Source: an uncultured Marinococcus sp.
Lineage (GTDB): Bacteria; Bacillota; Bacilli; Bacillales; Marinococcaceae
DNA: 64,000 nucleotides
Direction: 5' to 3'
Assembly: GCF_947493875.1 (NCBI RefSeq)
Contig: NZ_CANLSU010000001.1
Location: forward strand, 248,001-312,000
Shown here: positions 18,649 through 26,616 of the stretch, one piece after another
How positions within the stretch are numbered: position 1 is the stretch's first letter
Layout of the letters: the number at the start of each line of letters is the position of its first letter
Notes under the pieces: generated by a model
Database searches by the model: none
Seen by the model: the letters and a program-made list of their open reading frames with translations, nothing else
What the model was told of the DNA's origin: nothing
Position numbers and translations under genes: made by a program

Positions 18649-18670
18649 CATGGTAATTGTTGAAGTGCAA
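18642..18670 (-). promoter_or_regulatory. Candidate sigma-A promoter of the uronate operon
   Basis: On the minus strand TTGCAC, a 17-base spacer and TAGTAT. The -10 hexamer lies inside the operator palindrome. Confidence 0.55.
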
Positions 18671-18804
18671 TAGTTTATCGGATTTAAAATACGCCAAAAT
18701 CCTAGAAGAATGATTTAGATAAGACTAGAATGCCTTAGAAGAGGGATTTTGCTATATTAAATTTAAAGTTTGAAGAGTTTTAGTCGTGAAGGAGGAAGTG
18801 AAAA

Positions 18805-20601
18805 TTGAGTTCTAGCTTTGAACCACAAAGAAGAATAAAAGAATTGGAAGATAATTTTTTAGTACAGGACTGGATGGACTCTGCGCCTTTGACTGCGCAG
18901 GCAGATAACAGTGTACAGGAGCTGGCAGAATTGATGGCAGATTCCCAAAAAGAAAGTGCAGTCATTGTAAGCAGTGATAATAAACCAATTGGACTCGTTA
19001 CGCCGCGACTTATGCTGCCATATCTCTTATCTGGTGCAGGAAGCAGTCCGGTTGCTGATTTTTTAGGTAAGGAAGATTTTATTATCATTCAGCAAAATGA
19101 GCCGTTGCTGAATGTTTATAGAAGTAATGTGGCATGGTTTATCGTTAGAGACGAGAACAATAAATTATTAGGTTTGCTAAATAGAAATAATATTTCGGAT
19201 GGACTATCAGATTTATTGCAAAAAGCAGATAAACTCGAACATACAGCTGAAATTTTGGACATTGTCTTAGAAAGAGCTTACGAAGGGGTTGCAGTAGTAG
19301 ATCATAATGGGATTATTATTCAATTTAATGATGCTTACAGCCGATTTATTGGGATTGATAAACATTATGCGTTAGGAAAACAAGTGGAAGAAATCATAGA
19401 GAATACAAAGTTACATCAAACGATCCGAACCGGCCTTCCAGAGCGCGGGGCTATTCAGTATATTAATGGCCAGGCTATGGTTGTTCACCGGCTGCCACTA
19501 TGGAAAAACGGCAAAGTGGTGGGTGCTGTGGGAATGCTTATCTTTGAAGGGTTAAACGAATTGTATAAAATTTATGAAAATATGCAGAAAAGCTATAGAA
19601 ATGAGCAATTAACAAACGAAGCTGTGAATGTAAGTACAGAACGAAGTGCCCGGTTCACGCTCGATGAAATTATTGGACAAAGTGAAAGTACCATGCATTC
19701 AAAATCGTTGTCACGGAAAGTGGCTAAAAAACATATAACTGTGCTTATAACTGGGGAAAGTGGAACTGGGAAGGAAATGTTTGCTCAAAGCATCCATGAA
19801 TTAAGCCCTTTTTCAACTGGTCGGTTTGTAAGCGTCAATTGCGGAGCAGTACCAGAGCAGTTAATTGAATCCGAGCTTTTTGGCTACGAGGAAGGGGCTT
19901 TTACTGGAGCGAAAAAAGGAGGAAAACCAGGGAAGTTTGAATTGGCTCAAAAGGGAACATTATTTTTAGATGAAATTGGCGAGATGCCCTTATATATGCA
20001 GACGAAACTGCTCCGCGTGCTGCAGGAGAGAGAATTCGAACGGGTGGGCGGACTGGAGTCGATTCAAACAGACGCCCGTATTATAGCTGCATCGAACCGG
20101 AATCTATATGACGAAGTGAAAAAGGGAAACTTCCGGGAGGATTTGTACTATAGAATTAACATCGTAGAAATTCCCGTTGCCCCTCTTCGGGAAAGAAAGG
20201 AAGATATCCCTTCTCTCGTTTCCCACTATTTAACGTCAATATGCAACAAGCATAAGGTGCAGGAAAAATCTATTTCCTCCGAAGCCCTTCAAGTCTTTAT
20301 TCAATATAAATGGGAAGGAAATATTCGGGAGTTAAGAAACGTCATAGAGAATCTGGTGATCTTATTGGAGGAAGAAGTAATAGAAAAGAAACATATGCCT
20401 CCTTATTTATCGGTGGAGCCCGAGGACAGAAATATAAAGGGAGAACTTCCAATTCTGAAAGCCAATGATGAAGAAAAAGAAAAGCAGATTATTAATAATT
20501 CTCTTGAAAAAAATCAAGGTAATAAATTAAAAACGGCAAAAGAATTGGGCATTCATCGCACTACTCTATATCAAAAGTTAAAAAAATATAACCTAAAGTA
20601 A
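18805..20601 (+). CDS. Sigma-54-dependent activator (CBS-PAS-AAA+-Fis HTH)
   Basis: 598 residues. The N-terminal about 125 residues look like a CBS-domain pair (VQDWMDSAPL, SDNKPIGLVTPRLM, ENNKLLGLLNRN). A PAS domain follows (about 150-250), then AAA+ with GESGTGKE and the GAFTGA sigma-54 loop, and a Fis HTH at the end (TAKELGIHRTTLYQKLKKY). PAS and AAA+ segments are closely similar to the activator at 2473, which lacks the CBS part. The start is TTG at 18805 behind AAGGAGG; no ATG fits. A -24/-12 promoter 90 bases after its stop drives the adjacent dehydrogenase-permease genes. CBS domains often bind adenine nucleotides, so energy-state input is possible. Confidence 0.92.
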   Translation: MSSSFEPQRRIKELEDNFLVQDWMDSAPLTAQADNSVQELAELMADSQKESAVIVSSDNKPIGLVTPRLMLPYLLSGAGSSPVADFLGKEDFIIIQQNEPLLNVYRSNVAWFIVRDENNKLLGLLNRNNISDGLSDLLQKADKLEHTAEILDIVLERAYEGVAVVDHNGIIIQFNDAYSRFIGIDKHYALGKQVEEIIENTKLHQTIRTGLPERGAIQYINGQAMVVHRLPLWKNGKVVGAVGMLIFEGLNELYKIYENMQKSYRNEQLTNEAVNVSTERSARFTLDEIIGQSESTMHSKSLSRKVAKKHITVLITGESGTGKEMFAQSIHELSPFSTGRFVSVNCGAVPEQLIESELFGYEEGAFTGAKKGGKPGKFELAQKGTLFLDEIGEMPLYMQTKLLRVLQEREFERVGGLESIQTDARIIAASNRNLYDEVKKGNFREDLYYRINIVEIPVAPLRERKEDIPSLVSHYLTSICNKHKVQEKSISSEALQVFIQYKWEGNIRELRNVIENLVILLEEEVIEKKHMPPYLSVEPEDRNIKGELPILKANDEEKEKQIINNSLEKNQGNKLKTAKELGIHRTTLYQKLKKYNLK

Positions 20602-20622
20602 ATGTATAAATTAATAACACTT

Positions 20623-20661
20623 AAACTGTAGATTGTACAAACAACCTACAGTTTTTATTTT
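20623..20661 (+). terminator. Terminator after the second sigma-54 activator
   Basis: AAACTGTAG pairs with CTACAGTTT, followed by TTATTTTG. As in the first module, this inverted repeat lies just upstream of a sigma-54 promoter and could also be an activator site. Confidence 0.75.
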
Positions 20662-20691
20662 GTAAGCGTTATTATAAAGGGATTTGAAAGT

Positions 20692-20707
20692 TGGCATGCT
20701 TTTTGCA
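20692..20707 (+). promoter_or_regulatory. Sigma-54 (-24/-12) promoter
   Basis: TGGCAT-N5-TTGCA with GG (20693-20694) and GC (20705-20706) ten bases apart. Its hexamers are identical to those of the promoter at 3967. It lies about 30 bases before the iron alcohol dehydrogenase start. Confidence 0.9.
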
Positions 20708-20737
20708 ATAAGAATGATAGAAAGGAGGAGAAATTTA

Positions 20738-21931
20738 ATGAATATACCTACAGCTTTTCAATCACCAGCAATTATTCACTATGGAAAAGGGTCCTTTCAA
20801 CAGGTAGGAAAAGAAACCATCCGAAAAGGGAAAAAAGCACTTATTATCAGTGATCAAATGATGGAAAAATTAGGATACATTGAGAAGTGTCGTACTTATT
20901 TGCAGGAAGAAAATGTAGAGAGCGTCGTTTATAACGGAGTAGGATCAGAACCCACAGACAAGTTCGTGGAAGAAGCATTACATTTCTTCCACCGGGAGGA
21001 GTGTGATGTGATTTTATCCATAGGCGGGGGAAGCTGCATTGATACAGCTAAATCTGTAGCGGTGCTCAGCACCAATGGTGGATATATCGGTGATTATATG
21101 GGTGGAAAAAAGCAGGCTTCCCATTTACCTTCGCCTCATATCGCCATTCCAACCACCGCCGGTACTGGCTCGGAAGCTACAGACGTTACGATAATTACAA
21201 ACACTGCTAATGAAGTGAAAATGATGATAAAACAGCCGGCATTTTTGCCCGAAGCAGCTATTATCGACCCGGAGCTTTCTAAATCGGCTCCTGCAAAAGT
21301 CAAAGCTGCTACCGGAGTAGACGCTTTAAGTCACGCCATTGAAGCATATATTTCTCAAAAAGCACATCCACTGTCAGATATGATGGCACTTTCGGCAATG
21401 AAATTAATCGTGCCCAACCTACAAAAAACGTATAACAATTCAGAAGACGTAGAGGCACAGGAAAAAATGGCTTTAGGTGCCCTTCAGGCAGGCTGGGCTT
21501 TTTCAAACTCGTCTGTATGCCTGGTTCACGGGATGTCGCGTCCTATTGGAGCTCTTTTTCATGTACCACATGGTTTTTCAAACGCTATGCTGCTGCCAGC
21601 TGTAATGGAGTTCAGCCGTGAAGCTGCCATTAAACGTTTAGCAGATTTAGGCAGGATCTTCGAGCCGGAAGCTGAAAAATATACAAATGAAGAAGCGGCG
21701 GATATTGCTATTAGTTCCGTGAAAGCACTTTGCCGAAATTTGCAAATACCTAATCTGCAGGAATGGGGAATTGAACAAAAAGAATTTGAAAGCGCTATCG
21801 ATAAAATGGCGAAGGATGCATTTGAAAGCGGAAGTCCTGAAAAAAACCCTAAAGTACCTTCTAAGGAAGAAATGAAAGAGTTATACCGGATTTGCTATAA
21901 CTATAATTATGCTGAAGAAACCGTTAGGTAG
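20738..21931 (+). CDS. Iron-containing alcohol dehydrogenase
   Basis: Group III metal-dependent NAD(P) alcohol dehydrogenase, 397 residues. GGGSCIDTAK binds the nucleotide, and metal ligands lie in GVDALSHAIEAY and in HGMSRPIG with HVPHGFSNAMLLP. The frame opens at 20684, but that start lies within the sigma-54 promoter; ATG 20738 has AAAGGAGGAG before it. It is the first gene of the second sigma-54 module, with a GntP permease and methylmalonate-semialdehyde dehydrogenase after it. It is probably a hydroxy-acid dehydrogenase making a semialdehyde; 3-hydroxypropionate, 3-hydroxyisobutyrate or 4-hydroxybutyrate are possible substrates. Confidence 0.88.
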   Translation: MNIPTAFQSPAIIHYGKGSFQQVGKETIRKGKKALIISDQMMEKLGYIEKCRTYLQEENVESVVYNGVGSEPTDKFVEEALHFFHREECDVILSIGGGSCIDTAKSVAVLSTNGGYIGDYMGGKKQASHLPSPHIAIPTTAGTGSEATDVTIITNTANEVKMMIKQPAFLPEAAIIDPELSKSAPAKVKAATGVDALSHAIEAYISQKAHPLSDMMALSAMKLIVPNLQKTYNNSEDVEAQEKMALGALQAGWAFSNSSVCLVHGMSRPIGALFHVPHGFSNAMLLPAVMEFSREAAIKRLADLGRIFEPEAEKYTNEEAADIAISSVKALCRNLQIPNLQEWGIEQKEFESAIDKMAKDAFESGSPEKNPKVPSKEEMKELYRICYNYNYAEETVR

Positions 21932-21945
21932 CCGGGAGGGGAAAA

Positions 21946-23310
21946 ATGAATATTGTCGGAATGTTAGGGCTGATTGCTTCTCTTGCGCTGTTAATATATC
22001 TTACGATGAAAGGCATTAACATTATCGTAGCAGCGCTGCTTAGTTCTATTGTTGTTGCATTAACAGGAGGGTTAAATCTTCAAAATGCCCTCTTGGATAA
22101 CTATATGACCGGTTTTACTGATTACTTTGCTTCGTGGTTTTTAGTATTTCTTCTTGGAGCAATTTTTGGGAAAATCATTCAGGAAACCAAAGCGGCAGAC
22201 AGTATTGCCCATTGGACGAAAGAAAAGCTTGGAGCGAAACGGGCAGTTTTTGCAGTTGTAGCTGCTGCTGCGATTATGACGTACGGTGGTGTTAGTTTAT
22301 TTGTAGTCGGCTTTGCGGTTTATCCTATTGCTGTTTCGTTGTTCCAGGCCGCAAATCTTCCCCATAGGTTTATCCCGGCAGCGTTAGTGTTTGGTTCTAT
22401 TTCGTTTACGATGACAGCTCCGGGATCTCCGGAGATTCAAAATATTATACCAACAGAATTTTTTGACACGGCTCCTACCGCGGGGGGAGTCATAGGTGTA
22501 CTCAGTGCTCTGCTGGTGATGGTAACTGGTGGTTGGTGGCTTGGGAGAATGGTTAAAAAGGCCAGCGATAATGGAGAAGAGTTTTCTCTCCCTTATGGAC
22601 CTTCTAACGAGGCCAAAGAGGAAACTGCTGCAGCAGTTGAAGCAGAAGAGAGCGAGCCGGAGCACGATCCGGACCCGGAGCATCAGCAAAAACTGCCGAA
22701 TATTTTCCTGGCTTTCGCTCCTTTAGTGTTAGTAATTATTATCCTAAACGTGTTATCTCAGTTTATCGATCCTACATCTTCTTTGTTGATAGCTTTAACT
22801 GCAGGAATCGCATTAGCGTGTGTCAGTATGAGTAAATACCTGCAGGCTTTTTGGGATTACCTGGCTACCGGTACGCAGAATGCTTTAGTAGCTTTAGCAA
22901 ATACATGTGCCGTGGTTGGCTTTGGAAGCGTAGCAGCTCAAGTAGCAGCTTTTGATACCGTAGTTGATGGACTGGTAAATATGCCAGGCCCGCCATTATT
23001 AGGTTTAGCTATAGGTGTAACAGTTATTTGTGGCATTACAGGCTCGGCCTCCGGAGGGTTGGGTATTGCACTCCCTATCCTGGCGCCTATTTACATGGCT
23101 CAAGGATTGAATCCGGGGGACATGCACAGAATTTCTGCGCTGGCTTCCGGGGGCATCGACTCCCTTCCGCATAATGGTTATGTTGTCACTACAATAAGGG
23201 TTATATCTGGAGAAACGCATAAAAGGTCTTATAAACCTATATTTTTTGTAAGCGTTATCGTGCCTTGTATTGTTCTATTCCTGGCTGTCATGGCTTATTC
23301 AATTTTTTAA
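21946..23310 (+). CDS. GntP-family permease (second copy)
   Basis: 454 residues, about twelve transmembrane segments, with YGGVSLFVVGFAVYPIAVSL and GSASGGLGIALPILAPIY. It is a clear paralogue of the permease at 4876, but carries an acidic cytoplasmic loop rich in Glu/Ala/Pro/His around residues 215-250. It starts 14 bases after the dehydrogenase with GGGAGGGG before the ATG. It probably imports the hydroxy acid oxidised by the neighbouring enzymes. GC is about 38% over 22021-22080 by hand count, in sharp contrast to the next gene. Confidence 0.9.
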   Translation: MNIVGMLGLIASLALLIYLTMKGINIIVAALLSSIVVALTGGLNLQNALLDNYMTGFTDYFASWFLVFLLGAIFGKIIQETKAADSIAHWTKEKLGAKRAVFAVVAAAAIMTYGGVSLFVVGFAVYPIAVSLFQAANLPHRFIPAALVFGSISFTMTAPGSPEIQNIIPTEFFDTAPTAGGVIGVLSALLVMVTGGWWLGRMVKKASDNGEEFSLPYGPSNEAKEETAAAVEAEESEPEHDPDPEHQQKLPNIFLAFAPLVLVIIILNVLSQFIDPTSSLLIALTAGIALACVSMSKYLQAFWDYLATGTQNALVALANTCAVVGFGSVAAQVAAFDTVVDGLVNMPGPPLLGLAIGVTVICGITGSASGGLGIALPILAPIYMAQGLNPGDMHRISALASGGIDSLPHNGYVVTTIRVISGETHKRSYKPIFFVSVIVPCIVLFLAVMAYSIF

Positions 23311-23343
23311 AACAGTTTACTATATTAAAGGAGGAATTTTATT

Positions 23344-24795
23344 ATGAAGGAACAAGCAGTAACAACCTTAAAGAATTTTATCGGCGGCGAATGGGTGGCG
23401 TCCCGGTCCGCCACCGACAAGGTATACAACCCGGCCACCAGTGAGGTGATCGCGCACGTGCCGCTTTCCTCGAAGGACGAAGTGGACGAGGCGGTGAAGG
23501 CGTCCAAAGCGGCGTACCGCGACTGGTCGAAAAAGCCCGTTCCGCAGCGCGCCCGCATTCTGTTTGCCTACCAGCAGCTGCTCATCAGCCACTGGGACGA
23601 GCTCGCCGAGATCATTACGCTTGAAAACGGCAAAAACCTGAAGGAGGCCAAAGGGGAAGTGCAGCGTGGCATCGAGTGCGTGGAATTTGCCGCCGGGGCC
23701 CCGACGCTCATGATGGGCGACCAGCTGCCGGACATTGCCACCAACATCGAGTCCGGGATGTACCGCTACCCGATCGGCGTGGTCGGCGGGATCACCCCGT
23801 TCAACTTCCCGATGATGGTGCCGTGCTGGATGTTTCCGCTCGCGATCGCCTGCGGCAACACGTTCGTAATGAAGCCGTCCGAGCGGACCCCCATGCTCGC
23901 GAACCGGCTGGCCGAGCTGTTCGAGGAAGCCGGGCTTCCGAAGGGCGTGCTGTCCGTGGTGCACGGCGCGCATGACGTGGTCAACGGGCTGCTGGAGCAC
24001 GACGATGTGCCAGCGATTTCCTTTGTCGGCTCCCAGCCGGTCGCCGAATACGTGTATAAAAACGGCACGGCGCACGGCAAACGCGTCCAGGCCCTCGCCG
24101 GGGCAAAAAACCACACGCTTGTCATGGAGGATGCGGATCTCGATAACGCGGCCTGGCAGATTCTGAACGCCGCCTTCGGCTCCGCCGGGGAACGGTGCAT
24201 GGCCGCTTCCGTCGTCGCGGTGCAGGAAAGCGTCGCCGATCAGCTGGTGGACAAAATCCAGGCGTATGCCGACGACGTCACTATCGGCAACGGCCGCGAA
24301 AAGGACGTGTTCCTCGGGCCGGTCATCCGCGAGGGCCACCTCGAGAAAACGAAGGCCTACATTGACAAAGGCGTGGAAGAAGGCGCGACGCTCGTGCGTG
24401 ACGGCCGCCAGGACGAGGTCGCCAAGGACGGCTACTTTATCGGGCCGACGATTTTTGACCACGTGCAGCAGACGATGACGATCTGGCAGGACGAAATCTT
24501 CGCGCCGGTCTTATCCATTGTGCGGGTGCCGGACCTGACCGCCGGCATTGCGTGGGCGAACGAGTCCCGCTTTGCGAACGGCGCCTGCCTGTTTACGAGC
24601 TCCGGGCACAGCGTCCGCGAATTCCGGGAAACCATCGACTCCGGGATGCTCGGCATCAACGTCGGCGTGCCCGCCCCGATGGCGTTCTTCCCGTTTTCGG
24701 GCTGGAAGGATTCCTTCTACGGCGACCTGCATGCGAACGGCAAGGACGGGGTGGAATTCTACACCCGCAAAAAAGTGGTGACTGCCCGCTGGTGA
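23344..24795 (+). CDS. mmsA: Methylmalonate-semialdehyde dehydrogenase (CoA-acylating)
   Basis: Converts methylmalonate or malonate semialdehyde plus CoA and NAD to propionyl-CoA or acetyl-CoA with loss of CO2. It is 483 residues. The catalytic cysteine is in [11 protein letters not shown], and LAGAKNH replaces the ELGG motif of ordinary aldehyde dehydrogenases, the hallmark of this CoA-dependent family. [18 protein letters not shown] is also diagnostic. It is the third gene of the module, with AAAGGAGG before the ATG. The first 13 codons are about 31% GC, the next 12 about 78%, and the body about 65%, far above its operon partners. Confidence 0.93.
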   Translation: MKEQAVTTLKNFIGGEWVASRSATDKVYNPATSEVIAHVPLSSKDEVDEAVKASKAAYRDWSKKPVPQRARILFAYQQLLISHWDELAEIITLENGKNLKEAKGEVQRGIECVEFAAGAPTLMMGDQLPDIATNIESGMYRYPIGVVGGITPFNFPMMVPCWMFPLAIACGNTFVMKPSERTPMLANRLAELFEEAGLPKGVLSVVHGAHDVVNGLLEHDDVPAISFVGSQPVAEYVYKNGTAHGKRVQALAGAKNHTLVMEDADLDNAAWQILNAAFGSAGERCMAASVVAVQESVADQLVDKIQAYADDVTIGNGREKDVFLGPVIREGHLEKTKAYIDKGVEEGATLVRDGRQDEVAKDGYFIGPTIFDHVQQTMTIWQDEIFAPVLSIVRVPDLTAGIAWANESRFANGACLFTSSGHSVREFRETIDSGMLGINVGVPAPMAFFPFSGWKDSFYGDLHANGKDGVEFYTRKKVVTARW

Positions 24796-24803
24796 CTGTA
24801 TAT

Positions 24804-24848
24804 AAAAAGAGTAACCCCTTGTTAAATACGCGGGGTTACTCTTTTTTA
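24804..24848. terminator. Bidirectional terminator
   Basis: AAAAAGAGTAACCCC pairs with GGGGTTACTCTTTTT around a 13-base loop. It closes the mmsA operon and, from the other side, the Mn catalase gene. Confidence 0.9.
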
Positions 24849-24916
24849 TTTCCTTATCGTTATCGTTAAAAATTATAAAGTAGGAAGCTTCGGGTGTAAA
24901 AAATTGCCGCCTTTGT

Positions 24917-25744
24917 TTATTTCTTGTCCATGTCTGGAAGAGTGTTGTGCATATAGTCAGGAGCAGGCTTCAGCTCGGGCTTGCCACCATGAGCCTTTGG
25001 TTCAGAGACATATTCAAAGGAGTGGCCGTCCGGTGCTTTATCCTTCAGCCAGCTGAGATTCGCGCTCTGCTCGCCTTCTGAGAAGTTCATCAGCTGATGG
25101 GAAAACTCGGTTGCTTCCCACTGCTCCGGTACGGTGGATGGTGCCGTGAAGCCTTCTTTTTGCTCGAGTTCTTTAATCGCTGCGGCCCACTGGTTCTGGT
25201 GCATCGTGTCCCGGGCGAGTAAGAAGGAAAGCATCTGGCGGACGCCTTTGTCCTCGGTCATTTCATACAGGCGGGCCACCTGGAGGCGTCCCTGTGATTC
25301 CGCGTTAAGGTTGGCCCGGAAATCACTGAGCACATTGCCGCTCGCAACAATATAGCCGGCGTTCCAAGGGACGCCATTGCTGTCTTTAGGCACAGCGCCA
25401 AGGCCGGAAACAATCGCATGCTGTGGATTCATGTCACCCATGATGGATTCAACGATTGGATTTTTAGCTGCTTCTTCCTGTTCTTCCACAGGTGCGTCAT
25501 CAAGCAGCTGGGCGATCATGGTCGCGATCATTTCGATATGGCCGAATTCTTCCGTACCAGTATCCATTAACATGTCTTTATACTGCTCGTTGCCACGGGT
25601 GTTCCAGCCCTGGAACATGTACTGCATCGCTACAGAGATTTCTCCGAACTGGCCGCCGAGGATCTCCTGCAGCTTTTTGGCATAGACGGGATCCGGGCGG
25701 TCTGGCTTCGCGTGAAATTGCAGCTCTTTACGGTGAAAAAACAT
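24917..25744 (-). CDS. Manganese catalase
   Basis: Non-haem catalase that disproportionates hydrogen peroxide at a di-manganese centre. It is 275 residues with a ferritin-like four-helix bundle. Metal ligands are visible as the glutamate in GGQFGEISVAMQYMFQ, the Glu/His pair in EEFGHIEM, a further glutamate in LNAESQGRLQ and the histidine in RDTMHQNQW. The C-terminal tail with KAHGGKPELKPAPDYMHNT is usual in Bacillaceae. It is transcribed alone; a terminator-like hairpin lies in its upstream leader (25871-25913). Confidence 0.93.
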   Translation of the reverse strand: MFFHRKELQFHAKPDRPDPVYAKKLQEILGGQFGEISVAMQYMFQGWNTRGNEQYKDMLMDTGTEEFGHIEMIATMIAQLLDDAPVEEQEEAAKNPIVESIMGDMNPQHAIVSGLGAVPKDSNGVPWNAGYIVASGNVLSDFRANLNAESQGRLQVARLYEMTEDKGVRQMLSFLLARDTMHQNQWAAAIKELEQKEGFTAPSTVPEQWEATEFSHQLMNFSEGEQSANLSWLKDKAPDGHSFEYVSEPKAHGGKPELKPAPDYMHNTLPDMDKK

Positions 25745-25859
25745 AAATGAATAACCCCTTTTTGTAATAAATACTTAGTTTATCTAGTTGAATTTGTATC
25801 GTCCATTTCGTAAATAAAACAACATATCACCCTGGCGTTCGGGTAAGCCGCCCTCCTTT

Positions 25860-25913
25860 CCAAAAATCATAAAAAAAGAGCCAGAAAAAGGAGGCATCTC
25901 CCTTCTCTGGCTC
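25860..25913 (-). terminator. Terminator-like hairpin in the catalase leader
   Basis: On the minus strand GAGCCAGA pairs with TCTGGCTC, followed by TTTTTTTATG. No minus-strand gene lies between it and the divergent gene at 26136, so it ends either a short RNA or a leader transcript of the catalase gene. The rest of 25745-26135 holds no convincing gene; a 28-codon open frame (25784-25870) lacks a ribosome-binding site. Confidence 0.6.
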
Positions 25914-26135
25914 ATAACTCAGCTTTTATCTGGTTATTACCGCCATGCAATATGATGTACTGCTTATGTTATAGCCAATAATTGAAATATTTAAACGTAG
26001 AGCCTCTATTATTTTAAAAGCCTGCAGCATTTTTAGGAATACGAAGATTTTTATAAGCCGGTTGAAAGTGTGCTAATATAAATATGCTGCTTTCGTACGT
26101 CATTTCACATGAAAGACAAGGGAGGAGGAAGCAAA

Positions 26136-26561
26136 ATGAAGCTTGATAGGTTTACTTTGGGACAGGTATTTGAAACGAATACATACAGGGTAACAAAGGA
26201 GGATGTCCTGCGGTTCGCACGCGAATTTGACCCGCAGTATATGCATATAGATGAAGAAAAAGCTGCTGCAGGAAGATTCAACGGTATTATTGCCTCGGGT
26301 ATTCATACGATCAGCATCACGTTTAAGCTCTGGGTGGAAACAGGGATGTACGGCGACGATGTCATAGCAGGTACGGAAATGAATCATATTAAATTCATGA
26401 AGCCGGTGTACCCGGACGACGAGCTGCGGGCGTATGCTGAAGTAACAAGGATAGAAGCGAAAAAGGAAACGGAAGGTATTCTTACGGTAATGCTGAGAAC
26501 ATACAATCAGACGGATACAAAGGTATTTGAAAGCGAATTGTCGGCTCTGATTAAACGCTAA
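26136..26561 (+). CDS. MaoC-family hotdog dehydratase/thioesterase-like protein
   Basis: 141 residues, a single hotdog domain. The N-terminal LGQVFETNTYRVTKEDVLRF and the FDPQYMHIDEEKAAAGRFNG segment match MaoC-type (R)-enoyl-CoA hydratase-like proteins, whose Asp/His pair lies in FDPQ..H, followed by IIASGIHT. ATG 26136 was chosen because GGGAGGAGG precedes it; an ATG at 26109 has none. Members hydrate enoyl-CoA, but the actual substrate is unknown. It is monocistronic, ending at a bidirectional terminator. Confidence 0.85.
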   Translation: MKLDRFTLGQVFETNTYRVTKEDVLRFAREFDPQYMHIDEEKAAAGRFNGIIASGIHTISITFKLWVETGMYGDDVIAGTEMNHIKFMKPVYPDDELRAYAEVTRIEAKKETEGILTVMLRTYNQTDTKVFESELSALIKR

Positions 26562-26570
26562 TCTCATATA

Positions 26571-26610
26571 GAAAAAGCCAGCCGTGTATTAACAACGGGC
26601 TGGCTTTTTC
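26571..26610. terminator. Bidirectional terminator
   Basis: GAAAAAGCCAGCC pairs with GGCTGGCTTTTTC. It is shared by the convergent MaoC and keto-acid decarboxylase genes. Confidence 0.9.
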
Positions 26611-26616
26611 GTATTA

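Noticed and set aside
23368-24462. Long antisense open frame (over 360 codons) across mmsA
   Set aside because: It arises because the mmsA body is very GC-rich and stop codons are rare on the opposite strand. The translation is rich in His/Arg/Gly/Val without motifs, and the sense strand has a full aldehyde-dehydrogenase signature.
25784-25870. 28-codon minus-strand open frame in the catalase leader
   Set aside because: No Shine-Dalgarno; the start codon sits on the T-run of a terminator, and no family is recognisable.
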